Shown here: piece by piece, positions 27,846 to 36,777 of the stretch
Layout: every line of letters starts with the position of its first letter
Position numbering within the stretch: position 1 is the first letter of the stretch
Assembly: GCF_046271865.1 (NCBI RefSeq)
Contig: NZ_CP176580.1
Location: 4,588,001-4,652,000, forward strand
Direction: 5' to 3'
DNA length: 64,000 bases
Origin: Nitrincola salilacus
GTDB taxonomy: Bacteria > Pseudomonadota > Gammaproteobacteria > Pseudomonadales > Balneatricaceae
Position numbers and translations under genes: made by a program
Notes under the pieces: generated by a model
What the model saw: only the letters and a program-made list of their open reading frames with translations
The model's database searches: none
Told to the model about the DNA's origin: nothing

Positions 27846-29735
27846 TCAGGCAACCCGGAAGCCAGATGTCTTGCGGCTCAGATCGGCAGCCATCTCATGA
27901 ATTCTGCGGGTATTGCCGGTAATGGTATCGATTGAGCCTGTATCACTGCGCAGTTGCTGGGCGATGAAATCCATCTCCTGACTCATATGCAAAGCGGTCT
28001 TGGCCACCTCCTGAACCGCATGGGCCATCTCAGCTGACGACGCGGACCCCGTACTCGCATTCGACTCTATCTCGCTCATTGCGTGCTCCGCCTGGCTACC
28101 CAGTTGCTCTATCGCGCCGAGCTTCTCCTGACTGGAGTTCATCAGCGTGATGGTACTGCTGGTCGAGCTCTGTATGGAATTGACGATACCTGTAATGCGT
28201 GATGTGGCATCAACGGTACGCTCAGCCAATGAGCGCACTTCATCCGCCACCACCGAAAATCCACGACCGGCATCTCCTGCCCGTGCCGCTTCAATGGCGG
28301 CATTCAGCGCCAGCAGATTGGTCTGATTTGCCAGATCGTTGATCATACCAATCACATTATCGATATCCTGTGACAGCTGGCCCAGAGCATTGAGTTGTTC
28401 TCCGGTCTGGTTCACCATCCGATTCGATTCATTCAGATTGGCTAACAGGCTCTTGAGAATATCCATACCGGACTTTGCCGATTCAAATGTGTTTCTGGAC
28501 TGTTCACTCAACTCAGCGGTCGTGTCCGAAATAGTGGAAATGGTGGCCGAAATCTCCTCGGTGGAGGCCGCCAGTGAGTTGGTCTGCTGACTGAGAGAGC
28601 GATTGCTGGCGGCAATATTATCCAATTCACTGTTCAACTCAGACACGCGTTGATCAACATCGGAACTGATAGTGACAACATCCCCGATCACGGCACCCAG
28701 CCCATCCGACATCTCATTGACGGAATGGCACAGCGCATCAAACTCATCATTTCGTTTGCTGTTGACCGCCAGTCGCACGGTCAGATCACCATCACGGACA
28801 CGCCCCAGATCCTTTATCGTTTGTGACAGCGTTGTTTTGACGCTGTAACCGATCATCAGCAGCATCAATATCACACCGGCGGCCACGATGACACTGACCA
28901 GAACCAGCGCAAAAATCGCCTGACTGGAGCTGCGTTGTGCATTCTCCTGGGCCTGAGACACCAGACTGGACAGCATGGCCGAGGTCTGCTGACGATTACT
29001 GTTAAAAGCTGATCTCACCGTTCTCAAGGTTTCTTGCGCCTGCTCCAGAGCCGCATGCATCTGGGTGAACTGTGCCACCTCACCATGGTAGTCCTCTATA
29101 ACACTGCCAAAGCGCTCCTGAAGCCCTCCCAATGCGGCCACACGCTCCATGAAGTCATCATACTGTTGCTGAAACAACGCCAGATTGTCGGCACTGGCCT
29201 CGAATATGTATTGACGCTCAGCGTCCCTGACGCTGAGAAACGCCTGCTGAATCACAGACAGAAAAGATACACTCTCCAGTACCGTCTCTCCTGAGGCAGC
29301 CACCACCCCTTTCTGGCCGGAGCCAGCATCAAAACCAACCTGCGCCTGCACTGCCGCCACTTGCTCCAGAGCGTCAAAATAGCGTGTCAGTAATTGTGCG
29401 GAAGCCTCAAGCGCCTGTGCTGCATTAACATCAGTCGCCAGCTCCGCATCCACCTTGAGTTGCGCACTGAACGCACTGCGATTCTGCTGCAAGGTACGGG
29501 TAAACTCGGGGAAGGTATCGTCCGACACCTGTCTTAGATGATCGGATGTTTCAAGCATCGCAAGTGCCAACGCATCGATGTTGGATTTGATCCTGGAAAG
29601 CTGTTGCAGTTGGTGGTTGGCTGTTGCCTGAGTTTGCAGCCCATTAAAGGCCACACCAGCCAACAGCAGAAAACCAGTGATTACCGATGCCAGCAGAATA
29701 ATCAGCTTGGCACGAAAGCTCAAATTCGTAATCAT
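27846..29735 (-). CDS. Methyl-accepting chemotaxis protein
   Basis: A 629-residue chemoreceptor. A first transmembrane helix at about 10-30 and a second at about 275-298 flank a 240-residue helical periplasmic sensor; a HAMP region and the signalling coiled coil follow. The hairpin tip EAARAGDAGRGFSVVADEVR binds CheA and CheW. Ligand unknown; the sensor is a long helical-bundle (HBM-like) type often seen for organic acids. It is encoded just downstream of the TRAP transporter genes on the same strand, which suggests a link to the same nutrient. Confidence 0.92.
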   Translation of the reverse strand: MITNLSFRAKLIILLASVITGFLLLAGVAFNGLQTQATANHQLQQLSRIKSNIDALALAMLETSDHLRQVSDDTFPEFTRTLQQNRSAFSAQLKVDAELATDVNAAQALEASAQLLTRYFDALEQVAAVQAQVGFDAGSGQKGVVAASGETVLESVSFLSVIQQAFLSVRDAERQYIFEASADNLALFQQQYDDFMERVAALGGLQERFGSVIEDYHGEVAQFTQMHAALEQAQETLRTVRSAFNSNRQQTSAMLSSLVSQAQENAQRSSSQAIFALVLVSVIVAAGVILMLLMIGYSVKTTLSQTIKDLGRVRDGDLTVRLAVNSKRNDEFDALCHSVNEMSDGLGAVIGDVVTISSDVDQRVSELNSELDNIAASNRSLSQQTNSLAASTEEISATISTISDTTAELSEQSRNTFESAKSGMDILKSLLANLNESNRMVNQTGEQLNALGQLSQDIDNVIGMINDLANQTNLLALNAAIEAARAGDAGRGFSVVADEVRSLAERTVDATSRITGIVNSIQSSTSSTITLMNSSQEKLGAIEQLGSQAEHAMSEIESNASTGSASSAEMAHAVQEVAKTALHMSQEMDFIAQQLRSDTGSIDTITGNTRRIHEMAADLSRKTSGFRVA

Positions 29736-29897
29736 CGCAACTCTTCTTATTTTTTATATTTGAGATTGCATGATTGCCGTGCAGTCATTGCAGACAGCAA
29801 ACATCGTACTGCCGAGGGAGGGCAGCTGGGAACATCCAGTCACCGCAGCAATGCATCCCTGCCGCTGCGGTTATCCATTAAACCGATGTGATTGTGA

Positions 29898-31259
29898 TCA
29901 ACCGTAACGCACTCCAGGCAACCAGAGCACAAGGTCCTTCCAGAAAAACACCATGGTCACTGCCAGCAACTGGATAAGAATGAACGGAATAACACCCTTA
30001 TAGATATCCGTTGTCTTGATCTGTGGTGGCACAACACCCTTCAGGTAAAAGAGTGAGAAGCCTACCGGCGGCGTCAGGAATGACGTCTGCAAAGCCAGAG
30101 CAAAGAGTACAACGAACCAGGTCAGATCAAATCCCAGTGCTGACACGACAGGCCCGACCAGAGGCAGCAGTATCAGACTGATCTCCAGCCAGTCGAGGAA
30201 AAATCCTGCTACGAAGGTGATCAGCAGAATCACCACAACAATCCCTTCAGGTGAGAATGGAATCCCCTTCAGCAGGCTGCCAATGAATTCATCGCCGCCG
30301 AGCGAACGCATGACTACAGCAAAAGCAGTCGCGCCGAGGAAAATCCCGAATACGAATGCAGTTGTCAGCGTTGTTTTACGGCTGACATCCTTCAGTACCT
30401 CATAATTGAGCTTGCCATTCATCCAGGCCAGCAGCGTCGCACCCAGCGCACCAACACCCGCCGCTTCAGTCGGCGTAGCAATCCCGAGGAAAATCGTTCC
30501 CAGTACAGCCAGAATCAGCCCCAGTGGTGGAACAACCGCCCAGAGCGTCGCACGCACCATGGGCCAGGTAATAGGCGGTAGATCATCCCGTGGCTTGGAC
30601 ATGCCGGGAACAAAGATCGACACGAGAATCACATACGCGATATACATCAAACCCAGCATGACACCTGGAATCAGCGCACCCATGAACAGATCACCCACAG
30701 CAAGGGACAGCTGATCGGCCATGATGATCAGCATGATGCTGGGTGGGATCAGAATTCCCAGGGTACCGGCCGAAGCCACAATCCCGCTGGCAAATGCCGG
30801 TGAATACTTCTGCTCCAGCATTGCCGGAATCGACAGCATTGCCAGCAGCACGACAGAGGCACCAACAATACCGGTAGACGCAGCCAGCAGAATACCGATG
30901 GTGATGACCGCAACACCCAGACCGCCACGGAAACGACCAAACAGATTGACGAAGTTGTTCATCAACCGCTCCGCCACACCCGAGCGCTCCAGCATCAGCC
31001 CCATGAAGATGAACATGGGCAAGGCCACCAGTACCCAGTTACTCATCTGCGAGAAGATGCGTTGCACCATGACACCAAAGATGCGCCAGTCGGTCAGGAA
31101 GTAGGTATCCACATCAAAATACTGATAGGCCAGTATCGAGCCAACACTGAACAGCACGGATATACCGGCCAGAATCCACGCCACCGGATAGCCGGTGAAG
31201 ATCAACAGAATAAAGCTGCTGAGCATGGCAATAACTATAATCTCGTTCACTTCAAACAC
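29898..31259 (-). CDS. dctM: TRAP transporter large permease subunit
   Basis: A 453-residue protein with about twelve hydrophobic segments and the DctM patterns PSIMLIIMADQLSLAVGDLF, GIATPTEAAGVGALGATLL and FLTPPVGFSLFYLKGV. It forms the sodium-driven transport channel in the inner membrane. The start is GTG at 31259 with AGGGGA upstream. It follows dctQ in a dctPQM operon. The substrate is set by the DctP protein (see there). Confidence 0.95.
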   Translation of the reverse strand: MFEVNEIIVIAMLSSFILLIFTGYPVAWILAGISVLFSVGSILAYQYFDVDTYFLTDWRIFGVMVQRIFSQMSNWVLVALPMFIFMGLMLERSGVAERLMNNFVNLFGRFRGGLGVAVITIGILLAASTGIVGASVVLLAMLSIPAMLEQKYSPAFASGIVASAGTLGILIPPSIMLIIMADQLSLAVGDLFMGALIPGVMLGLMYIAYVILVSIFVPGMSKPRDDLPPITWPMVRATLWAVVPPLGLILAVLGTIFLGIATPTEAAGVGALGATLLAWMNGKLNYEVLKDVSRKTTLTTAFVFGIFLGATAFAVVMRSLGGDEFIGSLLKGIPFSPEGIVVVILLITFVAGFFLDWLEISLILLPLVGPVVSALGFDLTWFVVLFALALQTSFLTPPVGFSLFYLKGVVPPQIKTTDIYKGVIPFILIQLLAVTMVFFWKDLVLWLPGVRYG

Positions 31260-31292
31260 AGGCTTCCCCTTCTACACTCTTGTGCACTGACA

Positions 31293-31886
31293 TCAAGGCA
31301 ATCGCCGTGCCCGGGGAAACCCGGTCAACAGGGACAGAGCCCGCAACAGACGTGCCACAGCCGCCATCGCCAGCAATCCGAACGCGATCGGAATCACGGA
31401 CTTGATAACCCATCGCATGGGTAATCCACCCGGCGCCGCTGACACCTCATTGATTCGATACGAACGCTCCACAAAGGGGAAGGCATAGAACATGATCACA
31501 TAACAGAAAGGCAGGAAGAAAATAAGGATGCCCAGTATTTCAATCACCGCACGCTTACGCAGCGTCAGATGTTCGGCCAGAACATCAACCCGTACATGTC
31601 CATCATGCACAAAGCAGTAGGATAAGCCGATCATGAAGCCAGCGGCATAGAGATGCCACTGCAGTTCCTCAAGGGCGATGAAGTTGGTACCCAGTACATA
31701 GCGCATGATGACGTTACCGACTACCAGTAACATCAGCGCTATCCAGAACCAGGAAAAGACCTTGCCGAAGAGATCAACAATCCCCTCCAGCACGTCTGAA
31801 ATAAGAGTACGAGGGTAATCAACGGCGGCCGCTTTATGAGCGACCGCCTCCTCGATTTTTTGCAAATCAAGTTTGTATTCAGCCAT
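31293..31886 (-). CDS. dctQ: TRAP transporter small permease subunit
   Basis: A 197-residue protein with four hydrophobic segments; NVIMRYVLGTNFIALEELQWHLYAAGFMIG is the DctQ signature (read in two parts around the E-E-L-Q-W motif). The cytoplasmic N-terminal extension of about 35 residues is usual for the longer DctQ type. It pairs with DctM in the membrane. It is the middle gene of dctPQM. Confidence 0.92.
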   Translation of the reverse strand: MAEYKLDLQKIEEAVAHKAAAVDYPRTLISDVLEGIVDLFGKVFSWFWIALMLLVVGNVIMRYVLGTNFIALEELQWHLYAAGFMIGLSYCFVHDGHVRVDVLAEHLTLRKRAVIEILGILIFFLPFCYVIMFYAFPFVERSYRINEVSAAPGGLPMRWVIKSVIPIAFGLLAMAAVARLLRALSLLTGFPRARRLP

Positions 31887-31926
31887 GGAAAAATTCCACC
31901 TCGCTTACAGGGAAGTCGATAAAGTC

Positions 31927-32991
31927 TTATTCTTTATCCTGACCCCAATCACGTGGCAGATATCCCAGGTGCTTCCATGCGCTATGCTCAGCCTGGAACT
32001 CTTTCATTGAGCTGTAGACTTTCGCAAACATAGGATCAGTCTCTGAACGGCGCGCCATTACACGGTCAGTCGCTTCCTGGAAGGCCTCCAGAATTTCGTC
32101 ATTGTACTGACGCATGTTGACGCCTTTTTCAGCAAAGCTCTTCAACACCGCACCTTGCAGAGCCTCTGCACGAGAAAGGGCATAAGCGTTACCGGCCATA
32201 CAGGTGTTTTCGATCAAAGCTTTAGTCTGATCATTCAGCTTGTTCCACTCATCCATGTTCACATAGAGGAACTGGTTAGTGGACGGCTGATGCCAGCCAG
32301 GCAGGTAGTAGTATTTGGCAACCTGATAGAAGCCCAACTGCTCATCAACGGTTGGCAGAGAGAACTCGGTTCCATCCAGCACGCCGGTTTCCAGCGCCTG
32401 ATACAGCTCACCACCCGGCAGCATGGTTACAGACATGCCGAACTCAGCCATGATTTCACCACCAACACCGGCTGCACGGAATTTCAAACCACTTAACTGA
32501 TCAACAGAGTTGATCTCTTCGCGGAACCAACCGGCGGCTTCAGGACTGATGGTGCCACAGAGAATCGGATATACATTTGAGGGGGCGAAAGCTTCTTTGA
32601 GCAACTCATCACCGCCATGGAAGTACATCCATGCAAGGAATTCCTGAGATTCAAGACCAAAGGGTGTGGCGCCGAATAGTGCAGCTACGGGAAGCTGACC
32701 CCACTCATAACCCATCCAGGAGTAACCTGCAGGAATATTACCTGCGCTGACGTTTTCGAAAATGCTGAGTGCTGGTACCAGCGCGCCCGGTTCGAAAACC
32801 TGCAGCGTGACTTGACCACCGCTCATCTGATCCAACATTCTGGATACCTCTGGCATGGTGTCGCCAAGGGCTGTCAAGGTGGAGGAGAAGGACATCGGGA
32901 CCTGCCAACGTACACGGTCAAAATCGGCCATGGCTGCTGTAGACGCTACCAGCGTGGTGGACAGTGCCACCGCTTTCAGAGCATGTTTCAT
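31927..32991 (-). CDS. dctP: TRAP transporter substrate-binding protein (TakP-like)
   Basis: A 354-residue periplasmic protein with a 23-residue signal peptide (ALKAVALSTTLVASTAAMA). The ATG at 32991 is preceded by GAGGAAG. The central part, LPGGELYQALETGVLDGTEF and LGFYQVAKYYYLPGWHQPS, is close in pattern to TakP, which binds 2-oxo acids, and to the lactate-binding TRAP proteins. A 2-oxo acid or lactate-like substrate is therefore inferred. The operator at 33106-33122 upstream, of the PdhR/LldR type, agrees with this. Confidence 0.88.
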   Translation of the reverse strand: MKHALKAVALSTTLVASTAAMADFDRVRWQVPMSFSSTLTALGDTMPEVSRMLDQMSGGQVTLQVFEPGALVPALSIFENVSAGNIPAGYSWMGYEWGQLPVAALFGATPFGLESQEFLAWMYFHGGDELLKEAFAPSNVYPILCGTISPEAAGWFREEINSVDQLSGLKFRAAGVGGEIMAEFGMSVTMLPGGELYQALETGVLDGTEFSLPTVDEQLGFYQVAKYYYLPGWHQPSTNQFLYVNMDEWNKLNDQTKALIENTCMAGNAYALSRAEALQGAVLKSFAEKGVNMRQYNDEILEAFQEATDRVMARRSETDPMFAKVYSSMKEFQAEHSAWKHLGYLPRDWGQDKE

Positions 32992-33105
32992 CAAGTTCTT
33001 CCTCTTATTTTTGTTTTACCTGCAACCAACTGAGCGATAAGCATCAGCGTGGTTACATTCTGCTTAGTTAAAATGGATCAGGTTACGTTTTTTAAACCTC
33101 AACCA

Positions 33106-33122
33106 AATTGGTATTACCAATT
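33106..33122. promoter_or_regulatory. GntR/FCD-type operator upstream of dctPQM
   Basis: AATTGGTATTACCAATT is a perfect 17-base palindrome around one central base. It matches the ATTGGT-N3-ACCAAT pattern bound by FadR-family GntR regulators such as PdhR, GlcC and LldR. It lies 115 bases before dctP. No GntR gene is in the window. Confidence 0.6.
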
Positions 33123-33262
33123 AGCCAGAAAAAGCTCCCCAACAGTATTTTCTTATGTATCGAATGTCAAGGTAGAAATAGTCTGATACTTTGTCCAATG
33201 AGGAAGAACAAAAAATCAGCTTTCTCCATTTCCAGCGTTTTCATTTACATCCCTTTCAACCA

Positions 33263-34042
33263 TCAGTGTGCCGTCCAGGCACCATCAATCGGCATGGATG
33301 TTCCGGTGATAGCCCGGGCGGCATCCGTGCACAAAAAGTAGACCAACTCGCCTATTTCACTGGGCGCAACCAGCCTCGGATATGGGGCCTTACTTTGTAT
33401 CAGACCCAACTTGGCCTCATCAAAGGTCACGCCATGTTGCTTGCTGTAGGCTTTGAACTGATCATTCAGCAATGGTGTATCCGTCCAGCCGGGGCAGATA
33501 GCGTTGGCTGTAATGTTGTTTGCAGCCTGCTCCAGCGCAACCACTTTGGTCAGACCAATCAACCCGTGCTTGGCTGCGCAGTATGCTGACTTATGTACCG
33601 AGGCCACCAGACCATGCACAGATGCGATATTGATAATGCGCCCCCAGCCATCATCCAGCATCATGGGCAAAGCCTGTTGCGTAGTATGAAACGCTGCGCT
33701 GAGATTGATCGCCATGATCTGATCCCACTTTTCGGCGGGAAAATCCAGAATGGGTGAAGTAAACTGAATACCAGCGTTGTTAACCAGAATATTGATGCCA
33801 CCCGCCTGGCCGATATCTGTCATCATCTGTCGGATTTTCTCAGGACGACTGAGGTCTGCCGGGCAATAGTAGGCGTTGACGGCATACTGACCTGCCAGCT
33901 CACGTGCCAGCTCATCACCTTCCTGTTGTGGCTCCAGACCGTTCAGGACAATATCGATACCATGGCTGGCCAGCACGCGGGCAGTAGCCAGCCCAATACC
34001 GCTGGTGGATCCGGTGACAAGTGCTCTTTTGGAATTTTTCAT
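33263..34042 (-). CDS. D-3-hydroxybutyrate dehydrogenase (SDR family)
   Basis: A 259-residue short-chain dehydrogenase: cofactor motif TGSTSGIGLATA, catalytic Ser region IINIASVHGLVAS, Tyr-Lys pair in YCAAKHGLIGL. The IASVHG and WTDTPLL details match bacterial 3-hydroxybutyrate dehydrogenases, which oxidise the monomer of polyhydroxybutyrate to acetoacetate. It is divergent from a sigma-54 activator and preceded by a sigma-54 promoter, so it is likely induced when 3-hydroxybutyrate is present. The TRAP genes follow on the same strand, 271 bases later, and may be partly co-expressed. Confidence 0.85.
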   Translation of the reverse strand: MKNSKRALVTGSTSGIGLATARVLASHGIDIVLNGLEPQQEGDELARELAGQYAVNAYYCPADLSRPEKIRQMMTDIGQAGGINILVNNAGIQFTSPILDFPAEKWDQIMAINLSAAFHTTQQALPMMLDDGWGRIINIASVHGLVASVHKSAYCAAKHGLIGLTKVVALEQAANNITANAICPGWTDTPLLNDQFKAYSKQHGVTFDEAKLGLIQSKAPYPRLVAPSEIGELVYFLCTDAARAITGTSMPIDGAWTAH

Positions 34043-34174
34043 GCCAGAGTTCCCGTGTTCTTACGTTGATTTCACGATGCAGTGTTGATCGAAACGAGAG
34101 AACAGCAGGCGTAAAGCGGATTGACGCGTATCATGAGGGTGTTCCTGTATTTTATTTATTATTTCCTTATATAC

Positions 34175-34190
34175 TGCAGATGCCGTGCCA
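34175..34190 (-). promoter_or_regulatory. Sigma-54 promoter for the 3-hydroxybutyrate dehydrogenase gene
   Basis: On the minus strand TGGCACGGCATCTGCA matches the sigma-54 consensus TGGCACG-N4-TTGCA with one mismatch. The GG and GC are correctly spaced. Transcription would begin near 34164, about 120 bases before the start codon. Confidence 0.8.
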
Positions 34191-34275
34191 CAACTAAAAA
34201 ATCATTTAATATCAAATAACTAATTAAAATCGATCATCGTAGCGCTCTCACACCGTCTTTTTTTCAAGACACTAT

Positions 34276-34316
34276 TGTCTGGCATTCCAGACAGAAGTTG
34301 TCTATATATTCAGACA
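34276..34316. promoter_or_regulatory. Tandem activator-binding sites (UAS) for the sigma-54 promoter
   Basis: Two 18-base palindromes, TGTCTGGCATTCCAGACA (34276-34293) and TGTCTATATATTCAGACA (34299-34316), lie 23 bases apart centre to centre, about two helical turns. They sit 86-126 bases upstream of the -24 element and just before the regulator's own start codon, so the regulator probably activates the dehydrogenase and controls itself. Confidence 0.75.
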
Positions 34317-34337
34317 CCCTCAGTCTGGATAGTGATC

Positions 34338-35795
34338 ATGCCAATAACAAAAAATACGTTGCATGAGGTCAGAAAAAAGGCACTCACCTTTCTGGCCGAG
34401 TCCTTCGAAGCCTTTTATGAATATGCCATCGCTGTGGATCAACAGGGGGTCATCTCCTGGATCAGTGACGGCTATATGGATTTTCTTGGTCTGGAAGCGT
34501 CGCCGGTCGGGCACCACATCACCGACATCATTCCCAACAGTTATCTGCCACATGTCGTCACCAGCGGAAATCCGGTTTTTCTGGATCTGCTCTACATTCG
34601 CAGCCAGTGGGTAGTGGTGAGTGCGATTCCTCTGCAGGATGAGAGAGGCCATATCGTCGGCGGCTTTGCGTTTGTTGCTATCGAAAGCGCCTCTCATATG
34701 AAACCGCTGCTGGCCAAGTACAATGTATTGCAGAGCCAGATCCGCGATGTCAGTCGTCAGGTTCCGACACGCAACGTACGCTACCAGTTATCGCAGATAG
34801 CCGGACGCAGTGAAGCCTTGCGCACCATCAAGCATCAGATCCGTCAGGCAGCACGCTATGACATCTCTGTACTGATAACCGGTGAAACCGGAACCGGTAA
34901 GGAGCTGTTTGCCCATGCCTTGCACGACCTGTCGGAGCGCTCAGGTAAACCTTTTATATCAATCAACGTCGCCGCCATTCCAGAGAGCCTGATCGAAGCC
35001 GAGTTTTTTGGTGTTGCACCCGGCGCCTATACTGGCGCGCAGAAAGAGGGACGGCCTGGCAAGTTCGAAATCGCCGAAGGCGGCACCCTGTTTCTGGATG
35101 AGATAGGTGATATGCCGTTGGCACTGCAGGCCAAACTGCTGCGTGCGCTGCAAGAACGCGAGTTTGAACGGATAGGCTCGAATAATGTACAGAAAGCCGA
35201 TGTCCGGATCGTCGCAGCTACCAGCCGTGATCTTGGCGAAATGGTGGATGAAGGCGAGTTTCGTGCCGATCTTTATTATCGACTCAATGGCATGCCGATC
35301 CATCTGCCACCGCTGCGCGAGCGTTTATCCGATATCGAGATGCTGAGTGAACGTATTCTGGATGAGTGTGCCGGACGTCTGGGACTACTGCCCAAGGAGC
35401 TGACCAGCGGTGCGCTCGACCTGTTGTGTCATCATGACTGGCCCGGCAATGTCCGCGAGCTCTATAACGTGCTGGAGCGCGCCTGCATCCTCAGTGAAAA
35501 CGACAACCTCATCGATATCACAAAAATACAGGATCTGCTGGACCCCCGTCTGAACAAGCCCCGCCTGCCGGCCGAGGCGGCTCCCGCTAAATCGACTGTG
35601 CCGACCCCTTCGCAACCTCCACGCCCGCTCAAAGCACAGATTCAGGAGGCCGAGGCCGCAGCCATTGACGAAGCACTGCGCCATACCCGAGGCAACCGCT
35701 CTGAAGCAGCACGATTACTGGGCATTTCGCGTGCTGCGTTATATGAAAAGCTCAAACATCACCGAGTGCATGATGGTGTTGAAGCAGACAATTAA
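34338..35795 (+). CDS. Sigma-54-dependent activator with PAS, AAA+ and Fis domains
   Basis: A 485-residue enhancer-binding protein; the ATG at 34338 is chosen because the earlier frame runs through the operator sites. Order: PAS sensor (about 25-125), AAA+ domain with Walker A GETGTGKELF, the sigma-54 contact loop GAYTGA (a Tyr variant of GAFTGA), Walker B TLFLDEIGD, and a C-terminal Fis-type helix-turn-helix NRSEAARLLGISRAALYEKL. It should switch on the divergent dehydrogenase gene when a ligand, perhaps 3-hydroxybutyrate, is sensed by the PAS domain. Confidence 0.9.
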   Translation: MPITKNTLHEVRKKALTFLAESFEAFYEYAIAVDQQGVISWISDGYMDFLGLEASPVGHHITDIIPNSYLPHVVTSGNPVFLDLLYIRSQWVVVSAIPLQDERGHIVGGFAFVAIESASHMKPLLAKYNVLQSQIRDVSRQVPTRNVRYQLSQIAGRSEALRTIKHQIRQAARYDISVLITGETGTGKELFAHALHDLSERSGKPFISINVAAIPESLIEAEFFGVAPGAYTGAQKEGRPGKFEIAEGGTLFLDEIGDMPLALQAKLLRALQEREFERIGSNNVQKADVRIVAATSRDLGEMVDEGEFRADLYYRLNGMPIHLPPLRERLSDIEMLSERILDECAGRLGLLPKELTSGALDLLCHHDWPGNVRELYNVLERACILSENDNLIDITKIQDLLDPRLNKPRLPAEAAPAKSTVPTPSQPPRPLKAQIQEAEAAAIDEALRHTRGNRSEAARLLGISRAALYEKLKHHRVHDGVEADN

Positions 35796-35864
35796 GCACC
35801 GCTTCTCGACCTTTATCTCACCAACAAGGATAATGGCAACTTAAACAGAACCATGAGGCATACA

Positions 35865-36350
35865 ATGCAGATCACAAAAAACACCGTTGTTCAGTTTCAC
35901 TACACCCTGTCGGATGAAAGCGAAGAGCTGGGCAGCTCTCACGGACAGGAACCGGTCCTTTATCTGCAGGGCAGCCCCGGCCTGCTTCCTGGACTGGTCG
36001 AGGCACTCGAAGGCCACAGTGCAGGTGATGAATTCGACGTGACGCTGCCGCCGGAAAAGGCCTATGGTCTGCGCCAGGAAGGTGCCATCGAAAAGGTTCA
36101 ACTGAAACGTCTGCACGGTGCAAAGAAGTGGAGCCCCGGTATGCCAGCGCTGCTTGAAGTGGGTGAAAACGATTACCGCGATGTTACCATCGTCAAGGTC
36201 GGACACTCCCAGGCTCAGGTTGATACCAACCATCCACTGGCCGGAAAAAGTCTGACCTTCAATATCAGTATTGTCGATGTACGCGAAGCCTCACAGGATG
36301 AGATCGCACACGGCCATGCACATGGCCCCGGCGGCCATCACCACCATTAA
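35865..36350 (+). CDS. FKBP-type peptidyl-prolyl isomerase, SlyD-like
   Basis: A 161-residue protein. GAGG six bases upstream fixes the start at 35865 rather than 35853. The FKBP core (MQITKNTVVQFHYTLSDE, GLVEALEGHSAGDEFDV) with an inserted-flap region matches SlyD; the tail HGHAHGPGGHHHH is a short metal-binding stretch. SlyD acts as a cytoplasmic folding helper and nickel carrier. The shorter tail suggests weaker metal storage than in E. coli SlyD (196 residues). Single gene. Confidence 0.88.
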   Translation: MQITKNTVVQFHYTLSDESEELGSSHGQEPVLYLQGSPGLLPGLVEALEGHSAGDEFDVTLPPEKAYGLRQEGAIEKVQLKRLHGAKKWSPGMPALLEVGENDYRDVTIVKVGHSQAQVDTNHPLAGKSLTFNISIVDVREASQDEIAHGHAHGPGGHHHH

Positions 36351-36772
36351 GAAGTTGCTCAGTCCGTTGTATCAGCCGGAGCGAACAGCCTCAGAGGCTG
36401 ATATAACTCAGGCCAGGGCCTCAGAAACGACCTGAAGGCGCCGGACAGTGAGATTACGCCCCTTGTGCTTGGCCTCATACAACGCCACATCACAGGCTTG
36501 CAACCAACCCTCCAGCGTATCCTCCGCCTGCAGCTCGGCAACGCCGAAGCTGCAGGTGAGATGGATATTGCCGCCAAAGGTACTCTGTTCTATCCGTACA
36601 CGCAGTGATTCCGCTAGCTGGAACGCCTGTTGCTCTGTCGTCTCCGGCAGCAAAATCATGAACTCCTCACCACCGAAACGAAACAGCTTGTCACAACTGC
36701 GGATGCGCCCCGAGACCAGCCGGGCAAAGTCGATCAACACCTGATCACCTGTGAGGTGTCCATGTGTATCAT

Positions 36773-36777
36773 TTATT
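36773..36777. repeat. Target site duplication, left copy
   Basis: TTATT directly abuts the left end of the element; the same five bases follow its right end at 38424-38428. The uninterrupted gene would read through a single copy. Confidence 0.9.
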
